From assembly GCF_009727055.1 (NCBI RefSeq), contig NW_024063779.1, forward strand, positions 885,410-949,409: DNA of 64,000 nucleotides, in the 5' to 3' direction. Below are positions 11,662-24,184 of the stretch, piece by piece; the stretch's first letter is position 1, and each line of letters begins with the position of its first letter. The notes under the pieces are model-generated. The model did no database searches. It worked only from the letters and a program-made list of their open reading frames with translations, and was not told the DNA's origin. The translations under genes were made by a program, and so were the position numbers. The stretch comes from Benincasa hispida (taxonomy: Eukaryota > Streptophyta > Magnoliopsida > Cucurbitales > Cucurbitaceae).

Positions 11662-12094
11662 GACTCTGTTGGGTAACAATTTAGTTTTTTTTATTTTTGG
11701 TTTTTGAAAATTAACCCTATAAACATTATTTATGCCTCTAAATTTTTCTATCTAGTTTTTACCAATGGTTTAAAAAACCAAGTCAAATTTTGGAAACTAA
11801 AAAAATTAGTTTTTAAAAACTTATTTTTGGAATTTGGCTAAGAATTCAATCATTGTACTTAAGAAAGATGCAAATTATTATAAGAAATGAGGAGGACATA
11901 GGTTAAATTTCAAAAACCAAAACCAAAAAACGAAATGGTTACCAAACGGGATCTTAGTTTCTAAAATTTGGTTTGGTTTTTAAACCACTATTGGTAAAAA
12001 GAAGATGACAAAGGAAGAAATTTGAAAGTGGATGTGGTGTCTATAGAATTAATTTTCAAGAAAGAAAAACTAAATGGTTACCAAACGGATCTTA
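11662..12094. mobile_element. MITE copy (tandem/partial double) of a 'TTTGGTAACCATTT' family
   Basis: Termini resemble 'ctgttgggtaacaatttag' (left) and 'atggttaccaaacgggatct' (right). The right half is present twice: a second 'aaatggttaccaaacggatc' ends near 12094, with 'accactattggtaaaaa' repeated inside. Shared internal words with the copies at 25854, 26411 and 37836 are 'ggtttttgaaaattaa', 'accaatggtttaaaa' and 'gctaagaattcaa'. No coding capacity; probably a non-autonomous hAT-like or related DNA element. Confidence 0.6.
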
Positions 12095-15000
12095 GTTTTT
12101 AAGATTTCAACTACTATTTTGGTCCCCAAACTTTTCAAATATCTATATTAGTTATTTTAATTATAAAAAAGATCATTGCTAAGATCCTCACTTTTATTTT
12201 AATTTTACTAAGTTAATGGTATAGCGTTTAAAGTGTATTAGCATATTAATACAAGTATCATTTTAAGAGAAATAAGCTAGAGACATACCCCTTTGATAAA
12301 ACATTTCAGGGATACTAAAATAGAACAAATTTGAAATTTTAAGGGCGAAAAAAGGAAAAAAAAAAAAATAAAATGAAAAAGGATATAAATTAATTCAACT
12401 TATTAACTGAAGTTTACAGAAACTTAACCTATCAGGAGCCCTCCTTGAATGGATATGAAAATTGTGATGTACCATTGAATTTAAAGAAACTGAAGAAGGA
12501 TTGGAAAGAAGATAAAGGTTATTTTTGGGAATTAATGCATACTATAACTATGTAGTTTGATGTGATTGATGAAGAGTGACCACTGACCAAGCATTAACAT
12601 TGGATGCCAACATCAATATAAGATGGCCAGAAATATTATAAAAAAAAGGAGCAAAGTGTCTTTTGCGATTAACAAATCAATATATTAATCAACCACACAC
12701 ACATGTATAAAATAATTTTATATTATTTACTTATAAAGTTTGTGTGCTTGGTATCTGGAAAACCTATGTGCATTGCCTTTTATATTTATCTCTAAACATC
12801 AACATTCAAATCAATCAATGAATAAATAAGGTCTATTACAATTTCTTTTTCTTAATTTATAAATTTTGAGATTATTGGAACTCTTTCTAATTACATACTA
12901 AATGACATTAGAAAAAAAATATTCAAAACAAAAAATTATTATTAGACGTATAAGCAAAGCAGAACCTTGCTAATAGTTAGTATGAGATTTTCACGAGTCG
13001 AATACTATATAATGCATAGAAAGATATATTTTTTTATAATTTTTTTTTCAATAAAATAGTTAATAATTCTCTTCTACTTCATTCTCGAACTATATTTTAT
13101 ATTAAGAAATAAATTTTTAGGAACCATTTTTTTCGATATAAGAATCACTTAACACTAAACTTACCTAAACTTGACAAACTAAAAAAGTATCTAAAATCAT
13201 AAGTACAACAAGGTAAAAGCCAATAAAAAAAATAATTCAACTAGGAATAGAAAATATCCGAGAGAGCTCTTCGAGCCAACTCATGAGCAGAAATATTTCA
13301 TTCCATCCGAAAAATTATATAAAAAACCATTATTCATTAGAATTATTTTATATATAAGATACCATTCTTTTTTCTAAAATTATTTTATATATAAGGATGG
13401 TTCATTAAGACATATAAGATGTTACTGAACTTTTGGAAGCAACAAATTAAATTATATATATAATAAGACCTACAAATTTTATATGGGATTGTGGGCATAT
13501 TGGACATCATAAACATCAAGATGGGATTATAATCACCCCACTTGTGAAAAATCTTGTAGCCAATTGAAATGCAAAGCACCAAATGGGAGTGTTGTTTTTT
13601 TTTTTCAACCACTTTAATTGGACTTATTTGAAAGCCTTTTATACTATATAGTTATTTACTTGGACCACCCAGAAATGTTACCTAGCTAGTGTTGTGTTAA
13701 CTTGATTTCTTAGGCCAATATAGGACACATCCACATTCAATACATCATTAAACCATCATAAATACTTTGTCCAAAAAAAAAAAATCCATCATAAATACTT
13801 GTAATATAAACTACTCTATGAATTCTTAATTTAAGACATCTAAAAGATTTATATTTCTCTATAAAAAAAAAAAATTAATTAATAAACTAGTTATTCATAT
13901 TAATAATAGTGTAGGACCCATAATTTATAGTCTCCAAAGTAGATCAAAAGTCACCCTTTCTTAAAGTTTCTTAAAATTCATACACGCAACTTAATTTATT
14001 TATTTTTCTTTTATATTTAACCTTCTATAAAATTTAAGAAACATGCAAAATTAATCATTCCAATTAATAATCCTGAAATTTTACCAATAATTAGTAGCTC
14101 TTTTGTATGAATTTGACGTTTGAATAACTTCTTATTCAAAGTGTAGCATTCTTAAGAGACTAAAATTACTATCAATAACGGTTGATATATTTAAATACAT
14201 ATCTTATGTAGTGACAGATTCATAAATTTTGTTGACAGAAGATTTTATATAATTTAGTAAAAATAAATGTAATAAATGGGGCTTAAACCTAAATTTAGAG
14301 GAATTGAAAGACAGATTTACTACTCGACTAACTAGTGGTTTTCATACTAATAATTTAAAGAGTAAAGAGGGGTCGGACTCGAGCCCCTGAATCCGTACTA
14401 AATTTGGAGAGTTTGAAAAATTTTAATTAAAATAAAAAGGTATGCATAAATACATCATTATATTGAAACCATTCCAATAAAAAATAATTTATTTATCAGA
14501 AGCTTTTCAAAAAAGAAAAAAAGAAAAGCAAAGAAAAGAAAAAGTATCTGCAGGAAAAATTCATTCCCTTGTAGTTTCTTACAAGGAATCCCTAATTCCA
14601 TCTTGCAAATATATTAGGATTAGTTTTTATCATAGAAGGGCAGCAGAGTAATTTTGTTTGTTTATTGTTAAATTCTAACAATACAACTCAATGCAAACTT
14701 TGGGATATTTTAGATGTATGTGGATATTTATAATTGATAGCCTTTTTTAATTAAATTATGATATACATTTTCTTCTTTGACTAAGATTTCTTAATATATA
14801 ATAATATCAATCAGATTTTCGATTATCTTTTGCTTTTGCAGTTGAATCTTCTATTTTTCATTGTTTCTACTCTTAGCCTTTTTTTAAAAATTAATTTTAA
14901 GGATAATTCAACTTATTAAAATATATATACTCAATCAAAATATTAGAGGCTTGAATTCTCACCTCCACGTCATTCTAAATTTAAAGGAAAAAAATATTTG

Positions 15001-16109
15001 TAAGATATAAAAACTTTTTTGAGATATATAATTCAAAATATTATAAACATAATAAAAATTAAAAGACTAGCAATATAATTGACATTTAAAACCTTAGCTA
15101 AACCTCAAATTCTAAAGGGTCGTTTGGTTGGAGGAAAAAGATGGTGGAAATAGGAATGAGTTTACAAAGTCCATGTTTGGTTGATGAGATTTGTTTATTT
15201 ATCTTGGAAAAGATAATTCCTAGGTATCTTTTACCCACAAATGAAGGAATTGCATACCCATTAAGAAATGTGGATTTTTATTTCTTATACCGCTTCCTAC
15301 CACGATTTTCCTTCCTTCCAGTCGTGAAATTGTATAGCATTTTGTTACGTGTAGCATTTTATAAGCCTCAGCGATCGTGTGGATAATTTAAGTGATCGTA
15401 TAATATTTTGTAAACGATCGTTTGGACTTGTTTTCACAATCTCAATTTTTTTTTATCTTTGATTCCCAATAATTTTATTTTCAAACATATAATTTTTAGA
15501 AATCTTTAATTTCTAGGCATTGAGAAAACTTCAATTCAAACTGTTCCTAAATATCTTTATTTTAGATATTTGATTCTAGAAAAAAATAGTGTGGATTGGA
15601 AGTCATGCCCATCCGATATTGATCAGTTGCATCATGTAATACCAATGTGTAACGTGCTACTGGTGGACAGAAAATAAATCAGCTTATAATATTTGAGATG
15701 TATTTTATTATTACTATCTTGGGAGATTAAATCATTTCTTATTGAGAAAAAAAAAATTAAATCGTTACTCATTAAATCATTGAGAAAAAAATGAAATCAA
15801 ACATGTTAAAAATGTTTTAAATCATATTTTATTTTTTTAAAATATTTATTTCTTTCTGGTCTTTAGACACTTTATACTTTGAGATCTTCTATTTAGTCCA
15901 CAGTATTTGAAGAAAAAGATGGTTTACTTATTTTCATACCTTTTTTTTTTCTTTTGTAGTATGTATGCATGTAAAATGAGCCCCCAAATTGAAATACAGC
16001 TTTTTATTTTTTATTTTTCAAATATTTTGGTGATTATCACACATTGAATTTATTACCTCATATAAGATACATTTATTATAAGGGCTAATGTTGTTGTGGG
16101 TAAAAAATA
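12095..16109. other. 4 kb AT-rich gene-free stretch
   Basis: I see no gene. A direct repeat 'ccatcataaatacttgt' or 'ccatcataaatactttgt' sits near 13750-13800. A possible terminal sequence of a DNA element, 'gggtcgtttggttggaggaa', lies at 15117-15136, with 'gatcgt' repeated near 15370-15420 downstream; I cannot find its matching right end. The frames at 13385-13612 and 15141-15386 have no family resemblance. Confidence 0.5.
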
Positions 16110-16635
16110 TAGCTAAGTATTTAACTATAACTAAGGAAATGACTCAAGAGATCAATCTTAAAGGGATCAATTCACGATATTAAATTACAAGAACCATAAA
16201 GATCAACTGCTAGAGTTCAGTCATGAAAGTTAAGAAAGGCCATAGAGACCAATTTTGTAGACTTCACGAAGGTCGACCCATAGGATCGATCATGTTATGC
16301 GTCTACCATGAGAGAAAAATAATGCCTTAGTATGGGGGTTGGTTCTATGAACACCGACACTTAGGCAAAGATATGTCAAAGTGTTTAATTTTTACATGTT
16401 TGTGGGTCCACTAGTGAAATGAAATCTCACAATTCAAAACGGTTTGATTAATGACCCAAGAAGTTAATTAGCGAATGTCCATTGCAAGACGGTTTCTATA
16501 TAACAAAGAGAGCTCGTGACATTTGAGGTATGGTGGAAACATTTTAAATTATCTATTCTCTCAACTCTCTAAATTATTACTAACTTGATTGTTGAAGTGC
16601 TAGTGGCCAAACATCATATGGATGATAAATTAGTA
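16110..16635 (-). repeat. Dispersed repeat, copy B (inverted partner of 10680-11170)
   Basis: In reverse complement this carries the landmarks of copy A: 'accatgagagaaaa', 'attactaacttgattgttga' and 'agtgctagtggccaaacatc'. Copies are diverged, so an old insertion pair. GTGGGTCC occurs once inside (about 16404). Confidence 0.55.
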
Positions 16636-18960
16636 ATAATTTAGAAAGATGAGAGAATAGAGCAAAATTTGAATTGTCAACTAAACATGTCCTTAAATTT
16701 CGATGATATCATGTAAATATATTATATTAAAGAATTTACAGTTTAGTTAAAAATGTGTTGTAACTAAGTTATATTACAAATTAAATCTATAAGTGCTTGT
16801 TAAGCTTAAAAAAGTTTCACTTATTTATTAACGTACACGTACACACATCCACACAAATTATAGCAACATGTTTGTCACAAGATAAGAAAAGTCAAGGTTA
16901 AACTATACCAAATATCCCTTAATTTTGCTACTTTTAATTCTCTAGTAGAGTCTGAAAAGTGTTCAATTTAAGTATTGGATTTTGAGATTATTTTAAAAGT
17001 TACACCATTTTTATGTTAAAGTGAGGTGCAAAGTAATGTACTAGCTAGCATGTAAAATTTAAAGTGTGTATGTGACATAATCTAAAATTATATGTCAACT
17101 TTGTAGAAGATAATCATTATAACCATTCATTTCAGTTTAAAAGATGTTCTTAACATCTTTTGTGATACATTCACGCAATCAATTTTATATGTCAATCTGT
17201 TGTAAACGATGTCATGTATGCATTCTAGTTTTTACATGTTTAGTTTTCTTATTAATTATTCATTATCTTAATTTCCTTTTAAAAAATCTTCAATAATATT
17301 TTTTGAAATAGTTTCAAAGTTCAAGAATTAAAATGAAACTTTTAAAATTTAAAAATATTTTGTATGATTTAACCTAAAATAAGGCTTTAACTTGAGGTTG
17401 TTGTAATTTTTAAAATAATATAGATAATTGTGATTTTAGAAAAATGAGTTGTAATGTGAAGCAAACTAGTGTTTGATAAATTCCAACTTTAGACTAATAT
17501 TTTTTTTAAGTACTCAAACTTGAGCAAGTTAGAGTGTTTCACAAATAAATACTAAATTATCGTGTTTTTGTTAGAATAGCCTATTAAAAATTGTGTGTGT
17601 GTTTTTTTTAATAGATTAATGGTTAAATATTGAGGAAAAAAGGCTTTATTTATTATTATTTTTTAAAAAAAAAAGAAAAAAGAGAGAGATCTGGTTATAA
17701 GAAAATCGAAAAGATAGCAAAGTACTGATTTTAAGAACAATAGGAAGTGATCGTGAAGGTATGTTTAAAAAGTAATTAAATGATTTGAATTAAAATTAGT
17801 TTTACATAATACAAATAAGGATTAAAATATTGTTTTGAAATCAGTAATAACGTTCTCAAAATGAATCCCAAACCCAGCTCAACACTTTAAAAGAGAGAAA
17901 GGAAAGTATGTTTTGGACCACGCCCTCAAACTTTTGGGCCCACTGACCTCATCCAACATTTTGGCCACCATTTACCCACCTTGCCTACTCTAATATCATC
18001 CATTACCACATTATCGTCCACCAAAACGCCAACTACACTCATTTCAATTAATTAAAATATATATCGTTTAATAAATTTAATCTTCAAATGGTCCAATAAC
18101 CATACTCCAACCGACATGTTCTTTATATTATTAATCTTGAAATCAGAAGTTGGATTTTCTATTTAATATACAATTGTGGTAGAATCTTAAATTATTTGGT
18201 AAATATAAATCACACTCATACTATTTTTTAATTCTAACTTCCTTAGAAACTTGTCATCGTCTTTGACTAATTTTCTACCAACCACAAATATATCTTTTCA
18301 TATATATATATATATATCAACAACATTTAGATTTTTATAACAAAATTTTATTAAACTTTTATCGAATAATTTACATGGAAATAAAGGTATTTTCAAATAA
18401 TTATGTTATAGTAAATTTGATATAAAACAATTGAAATGATATTTTTACTTTAGTGACTTTAGATAAAACACAGCATAATTTGTCAAGTTTAAAAATGAAA
18501 TTTATGGAATGCTATTTTTCTTTATATCACGGTTGACTTTTCTTAAAGCTGTCATAAAATAATTTGAAATGTATATTAATGGGAAACTAAATCCTCTGAT
18601 TAGCACAACATGTTTAGAAGTGATTTTGAATTCATGGTTTGCATAATCGAAAATCACTTATAAAAATGTGTTTAGTGATTTAAAAATAATATTATTTTAA
18701 GAGAATCATACAACACTAATAAAATATTATTTAGTATACAGTGTAAAATATATAATTTGTTGAAAAATTGTAAAAAAAGAAAAAAAAAAGGTGATTTGAA
18801 TGATATGAAAAATGAGTGGGAAAGCTGGGGTAAAATACGGAGAGGAGAATTTATAATATTTGGGGGTAGCGTTAGAAAGTTAGTGGGTTTTAGAGAGAGG
18901 CGAATGGGAATGGGAATTTTGGCAAGTTGGGAGTTAATGGAAGAAGAAGAAGAGGAGGAG
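16636..18960. other. Upstream DNA of the TCP gene, gene-free
   Basis: AT-rich. Notable items are an (AT)n run near 18299-18318, a GC-richer patch at 17915-18020 ('tttgggcccactgacctcat'), and a probable MITE fragment near 18590-18700 with 'aagtgattttgaattc' and 'aaaatcactt' in opposite sense. Mutually overlapping frames at 18672-18999 are artefacts of the CT/GA-rich DNA. Confidence 0.5.
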
Positions 18961-19033
18961 GGTAGGTCCATCCATCATCCCCCACCTTTGAGTCTTTGAC
19001 CCAACCCCAAAGGATAATCTTCCTCCACTCCTG

Positions 19034-19055
19034 GGCCCCACCTCTTTGTGGGTCC
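19034..19055. promoter_or_regulatory. Two class I TCP-type binding sites upstream of the TCP gene
   Basis: GGCCCCAC at 19034-19041 (reverse of GTGGGGCC) and GTGGGTCC at 19048-19055 both fit the class I TCP consensus GTGGGNCC. They lie about 165-180 bases upstream of the TCP start codon, close to the presumed core promoter. Possible autoregulation or regulation by a sister TCP; binding itself is inference. Confidence 0.45.
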
Positions 19056-19139
19056 ATTCATTCCCCCCCTCCATTTCCACATTATTATTATTAATCCCCC
19101 ACTTTTCCCTCTTTTCCCAATCTTCTTCCCCACCCACCT

Positions 19140-19146
19140 TTATATA
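19140..19146 (+). promoter_or_regulatory. Probable TATA box of the TCP gene
   Basis: 'ttatatacc' follows a C-rich tract, about 75 bases before the start codon; downstream lies a CT-repeat leader ('ttctctcttctctcttctccc'), typical of plant 5' leaders. Transcription would then begin near 19170, leaving a short leader. Confidence 0.5.
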
Positions 19147-19216
19147 CCTTATTCCTTTTCTTACCCTAAATCCCTTCTTCTCACTTCTCTCACTCTTCTC
19201 TCTTCTCTCTTCTCCC

Positions 19217-20245
19217 ATGGCCGATATTCAGAAACAAGAACTCGACGACGACGACGACTCTCCCTCCACCCATCTCCCTATCAATCACTCCGATTCCTCC
19301 CGATTGGACCTTCTTCCCCTCCCTCCCAAGCAGGAGCATCCCGACTCCCACCACTCCAACCTCCCCCCCTCCGGAATGCAGCTCCTCAACTTCACCCCAG
19401 ATATTGCTAAAACAGTCTCAACTCTCCCTCCCAAGAGAGCCTCTACCAAGGATCGCCACACCAAGGTCGAGGGCAGAGGCCGGAGAATCCGAATTCCGGC
19501 CACCTGTGCCGCGCGTATCTTCCAGTTGACTCGAGAGCTCGGCCACAAGTCCGACGGCGAAACTATCCGCTGGCTTCTCGAGCGGGCCGAGCCCGCAATC
19601 ATCGCCGCTACTGGGACTGGTACCATTCCCGCCATCGCCATGTCTGTTAATGGCACTCTCAAAATCCCCACCACCACTTCCTCTTCTATCCAAGATTCCG
19701 CTGATCCTTCCGCCGCTAAGAAGCGGCGTAAACGCCCCGCTAACAGTGACTACGTCGACGTAAGCCACGCCCTCTCCGTCTCCGTCTCCGCCTCGAACGG
19801 CGTCCTTCAGGCCGGTACCGTCCCCGGTTCCCCCGCCGTCCAACAGGCTTTTCCACCGGGCTTCGTTCCAGTGTGGGCCATCCCATCCAACGCCATAATT
19901 CCCGGGGCGGTTTTCATGGTTCCATCCGTGGCATGCTCTTCCACCCGTCCACAGTTGTTCTCATTTCCGGCTCCGGTGGCGCCGCTTATCAGCACGACGG
20001 CGCGGCCCATTTCCACCTTCTCGTCGAAACCAGACACGTCTCACATTCAATCCAGCCCCACCAATCAAAGCTCTAGCACTTCAAGCTCCTCCGCTTCCAA
20101 GTCTCAATCCGTCATGGCACCGATCTCGAGCTCCACCGCCCAGACGACCGGAAAAACGACGACGCAGATGCTTAGAGACTTCTCGTTGGAGATATACAAT
20201 AAGGAAGAGCTTCAATTCATGTCTCGCTCATCCTCGAAACATTGA
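19217..20245 (+). CDS. TCP9: Class I TCP transcription factor, TCP9/TCP19 type
   Basis: Single-exon gene for a 342 aa nuclear DNA-binding protein. TCP factors bind GTGGGNCC-type sites and regulate cell proliferation, leaf growth and hormone response. The TCP domain spans about residues 74-130: basic region [20 protein letters not shown], helix I with [13 protein letters not shown], loop HKSDGET, helix [15 protein letters not shown]. The short basic region without the class II insertion marks class I. After it come [17 protein letters not shown] and KKRRKRP (probable nuclear signal), then [10 protein letters not shown] and a C-terminal [16 protein letters not shown], blocks I recall from Arabidopsis TCP9. 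The frame is open upstream to 19046 but without an ATG; the first ATG is 19217, directly after a CT-rich leader. The N terminus has an acidic run (residues 9-14). TCP19 is the alternative name within the same clade. Confidence 0.93.
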   Translation: MADIQKQELDDDDDSPSTHLPINHSDSSRLDLLPLPPKQEHPDSHHSNLPPSGMQLLNFTPDIAKTVSTLPPKRASTKDRHTKVEGRGRRIRIPATCAARIFQLTRELGHKSDGETIRWLLERAEPAIIAATGTGTIPAIAMSVNGTLKIPTTTSSSIQDSADPSAAKKRRKRPANSDYVDVSHALSVSVSASNGVLQAGTVPGSPAVQQAFPPGFVPVWAIPSNAIIPGAVFMVPSVACSSTRPQLFSFPAPVAPLISTTARPISTFSSKPDTSHIQSSPTNQSSSTSSSSASKSQSVMAPISSSTAQTTGKTTTQMLRDFSLEIYNKEELQFMSRSSSKH

Positions 20246-20984
20246 CTAGAAGGAAAGAACGGAAACATAATAGATTGGAGCTTGTATTCCATTCTCTCTT
20301 AGTCTGTATCTCTCTCTCTCACCTCGTGTAATCTATCCGCCATTGACAAACCAGAAAAGAAGCTTGAGTTGAGAAAAAAGGGAAGAAGGAGAAAAGTATC
20401 TTCCTTTCTTTTATTTCGTTGGAAGTGTAGCGGAAGGAAGGGGAAGCACGAGGGAATCACGTGATAGACGTGAGGATCGAAAAGTAAATGCACGTGTAAG
20501 GTGGGGTGGGATTATTTTCTTTTTATTTTTTGGGTGAAGGGTGCAAACTGCAAAGGTGTGGGGACCATATCAGCGACGAGGTGGGTCAACACTACGGAAA
20601 GAGAGAGATATTTTTTTTTAAAACATTTAGAAGGAAAAAAAAAAGAAGCGGGGTCCAGTTCAGTGGTGGAAACGAGTTGTGCTGCTCCGTGGACCGCGCA
20701 AGCCGGGTGTAGGGACCACTAATTGAGCTCGTTGTGTAATGTGATGGAGGTGGTGGTCGGGCGGGTCCACTTGATGGGCCCAAAGGCGGCCCTATGGGCC
20801 TGCATCATGTGGTGGTCCCGGCTGCCGTGTCGTGGGTTCGGTGGTCCGAGCCAGATGTATGGCTGGAGGATAAACCGACACGTGTTAGATTGTGGGTCAG
20901 AAGAACTTAGTTATGGACACGTGGATGAGTGAGATTGGTTTGGTATCAGATGCTTTTCTGGAAACTTAGCTGGTTATTTTGGTG
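20246..20984 (+). other. TCP gene 3' UTR and GC-richer downstream flank
   Basis: Contains CT repeats (20305-20320) and a GC-richer stretch at 20550-20900 with several GGGACC, GGGTCC or GGGCCC words (for example near 20560, 20653, 20765 and 20777). Overlapping frames at 20501-20932 on both strands show no family resemblance. The polyadenylation site is not identifiable. Confidence 0.4.
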
Positions 20985-21006
20985 TGAGAGAGAGAGAGAG
21001 AGAGAT
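20985..21006. repeat. (GA)n microsatellite
   Basis: About eleven GA dinucleotides. Confidence 0.9.
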
Positions 21007-21241
21007 GAGGGAGGGATTTGTAAATTCATTCTTTAGCTGAATTCTTGATAATCCATTAATCATTAGTTACTGCGTCACTATAAAGATATATACCTGTTAT
21101 TTACTTATTTCTTTTGTGAATGCTATATATTTTTAGTTCCAACATTTGCACAACATTTTAGTTTAGTATTATTGACGTAATGGTAATACTTTGATGTGCT
21201 GTTTACACTCATAAATAATTCTCTTACTACTAACTCATGCA

Positions 21242-21270
21242 AATAATAATAATAATAATAATAATAAATA
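21242..21270. repeat. (AAT)n microsatellite
   Basis: About nine AAT units followed by an imperfect tail. Confidence 0.9.
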
Positions 21271-21272
21271 AT

Positions 21273-22385
21273 GTGGGAAGGAGAAATGCACGCGAACTCG
21301 ATCTCAAATATTTGAGGAGAGTTGTTAGTAGAATACATTTTAAATAATAAATTTTTACTCTCATGTGTTAAATTATCGTTTGTTAACCAATTTAACATAC
21401 CATGTCAAGATTTAAGTAACGGGTTAACGATAAGATATTATAGAGATTAAAAATTAAATATTTTGTGTTAAATATATATTTTTTTAATTTGACGGAGAAT
21501 ATTGTACATGTGCATTTTTTTTAAAAAAAAATTATTCATTAACTTGGTTAATCACTTCATTAGTTAGTTTATTACAATGTTTTAGCTTAACTGCATGCAG
21601 TGTTAATCTTGAAATGAGCTATGCTATATCATTCTTAGTCAAATCATGTCATCAACACTTCAGAGAGGTTGGTCTTTATTGGCTCGATATATGAACATAC
21701 CTATTATCATTTCTTGTGGGGTAGAGTTGACATCCCCCTATTATGCAATTGCAACACAAATCCATCATAGTCCTTAATAATAATGTCTCTCTTTTAATTT
21801 GGAAGTTTGTTTTTTATGGCGAATAATAATAATAATTATTATTATTTTGCCAAATGAGTTTTACAACTTTCACTATGATGCAAAATTCTATACCTTACTC
21901 TTAAACTTGACTCAAGATCTAGGTAATAGATGATGTTGAGGATTGCTCATGGTAAGGTCCAAAGTCTACAAACTGATCCAACTTTAAAAGATACAAAAAA
22001 AAAGCATAAGAAGCGTGCATCCCAAAAGGAAAATGTTAGTGCCTTAGGGTTAGATGTGACTAGTCGAGTCCGTAAATACATACCAATTAAGAAATAAACG
22101 ACTTGAAGGCAAATTTGCAGCCTGCAACATCATCGTTGAGAATATCCCATACACCACCTACCATCACATGCAACCGTGAGCATGTGTCAAATGAGAGACT
22201 TATAAATAATCACATTCAACCACCTCATGGGGAGACTTAGTACTCTTCGAATAAGAGAGCCAACTTTAAATCTTTAAGTGCTTAACCAAATTAGTCGTTC
22301 ATTGTACTAGCTTAAGGCATCAGAGTATAATAGGGTCAGCTTAGATAAGATCCAAGACTAGACTAAAAAAAAGTGGGTTGTGAAG
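21273..22385. other. Gene-free stretch
   Basis: AT-rich. 'aataataataataattatta' near 21823-21845 forms a small palindromic AAT/ATT tract. No gene, RNA gene or clear element ends. Confidence 0.5.
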
Positions 22386-22904
22386 GAACAGTGAAGTTCC
22401 ATTGCGGAAGCTGGGATCGTCCCAATTTTTTAATTTTTACACATAATGAAAATTACAGAACAGAATATCCATAAAACCAACTAATTTACAGCATGCTGAG
22501 AGAAGGGAAAAAGGAATTAGGGTTAAGGTTTCAAGAAACTTACCCTTGTAGATATCGAGACTTTCACGAAATCCCCTTTCCAAAAGGATCACGAACAATA
22601 AACCACGAACAGTAAAACCAAGGGACACCACCATAAGAATTACCTCTGTATTCTCTTGGGATGAGAATTTCTCAGAAGGTGTGGCCTCTGAGTTTTATTT
22701 TCTTGAAGAGAGGGAGAGATTTTTGAGAGAGAAAGGTGTCTCAAAGAAAAATTACCGTGAGCGATGCTTTTCTCTATACTCAATTGGGTAGAAGATAAAG
22801 GTCTCTTTGACCACCCCACTCACTACGATAAATCAAGAGAGAATTAAGGGGAGGAAAATTATTTCCACCCCTTTAATTATAAAAGTAGATTAAATTAAAA
22901 TTAA

Positions 22905-22937
<33 letters not shown>

Positions 22938-23990
22938 ATAACTAACTTTTATATCATACATAATACATAACCTATTGTTTTATATTGTATCAAATACAAT
23001 ATAACCTATAGCTTTAATTTTCTCATTAATACATGATATTTAATATAAGTCTCATTTATACTAAATTTAATTATATGAATCTAATTCACATAATTAATAT
23101 TTGAATCATATTCAAATATTTATTTCCTCTCAAATAAACTTTATATTATAATGTATCAAATACATTATATTAATTATATGTAATATAATTAATTTAAATT
23201 ATAATTAATTTCCTAAATTAATTTGAACAATTCAAATTAATCCAAAATTAATTCTCATTAATCCCTGTTGAGGTACAAAGGAGATCTTATGGAGCTGTAG
23301 ATTGAAGCTTCAATAATAGTTGAATAATTAATTATTCAACATCTATTAACTATCGACTACTCCACTAAAGACCAATAACTGCATTCTTCACACTACAGAT
23401 ATATTTATGTGTCCATTGGATATAACCAAAAGTGTGATAATCCTTCATAAATTGCTCATAAGTATAGTTGAGTCGGCAAATATTCCCAACTCCTCAATCA
23501 GACAAATCCCCAGAGTCGACGATCTAGCCACCCTCACCCATATAAATCAAAGGACTGCCTTCATAGGCAAGAGTTCACAACTCACTTAGAATTTATATCA
23601 TGTCACATATGGTCATCCTGGTGAAATGTAAGTCTCTATTATGAACAGTGTTATATAATGAGACTAGTCATTTCGTGGTCCAATCTTATACAAACTCCTT
23701 TGAATAGAACACCCCCGCTCACATGTCTCTACAAGAAAAATTAGAATAATATCATTTGTAGTACTTTATAACATCTAAAAGCGGGTCGTATTCTTAGTGT
23801 CACCAAGATAAAGTATCCAACCTTATCCATCTACTAAGACCATTTAAGTTATCACTTAAACATGATTCACTTGTATATCTCTACATACATGTTTAAGCTA
23901 TAGATGATAACCTTGGAGGTTAGTTTATTGGTTTTATGGGTTAATGCTATTAAATTTCGAATAAAACATCTCATATTTTATTAAATAAAT
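22386..23990. repeat. LTR-like repeat, longest copy (about 1.6 kb)
   Basis: Its right part (23465-23960) matches 1130-1730 and, more weakly, 1-480. The left part starts with 'aagttccattgcggaagctg' and carries a splice-like 'aaacttacccttg' on the opposite strand, then CT/GA-rich DNA and an (AT)n run at 22913-22939. Only non-coding frames occur. It may be a solo LTR of a copia-type element; no target-site duplication could be identified. Confidence 0.5.
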
Positions 23991-24184
23991 AAAATGTTTA
24001 TACAATACAATTACAAACTACATGACCCATGAAAGGCATCAACCCCAATAGAATAGAGGTCAAAACTACCAGACACCTACCCAAGCAACCCAAAGTGATC
24101 GAGATCTGAGTGCTAATGACAATTTATTTTGGTCACACTTGGCTTTAAATAAAACCACTAAAATCATTTTTCTTTTGTCTCTAG

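Noticed and set aside
19046..19216. 57-codon N-terminal extension of the TCP frame
   Set aside because: No ATG in this part; it covers the TATA-like box and CT-rich leader, and the first ATG gives a normal TCP9-type N terminus.
19285..20037. Long minus-strand frames opposite the TCP gene
   Set aside because: Shadows of the GC-rich TCP coding region; no independent family match.
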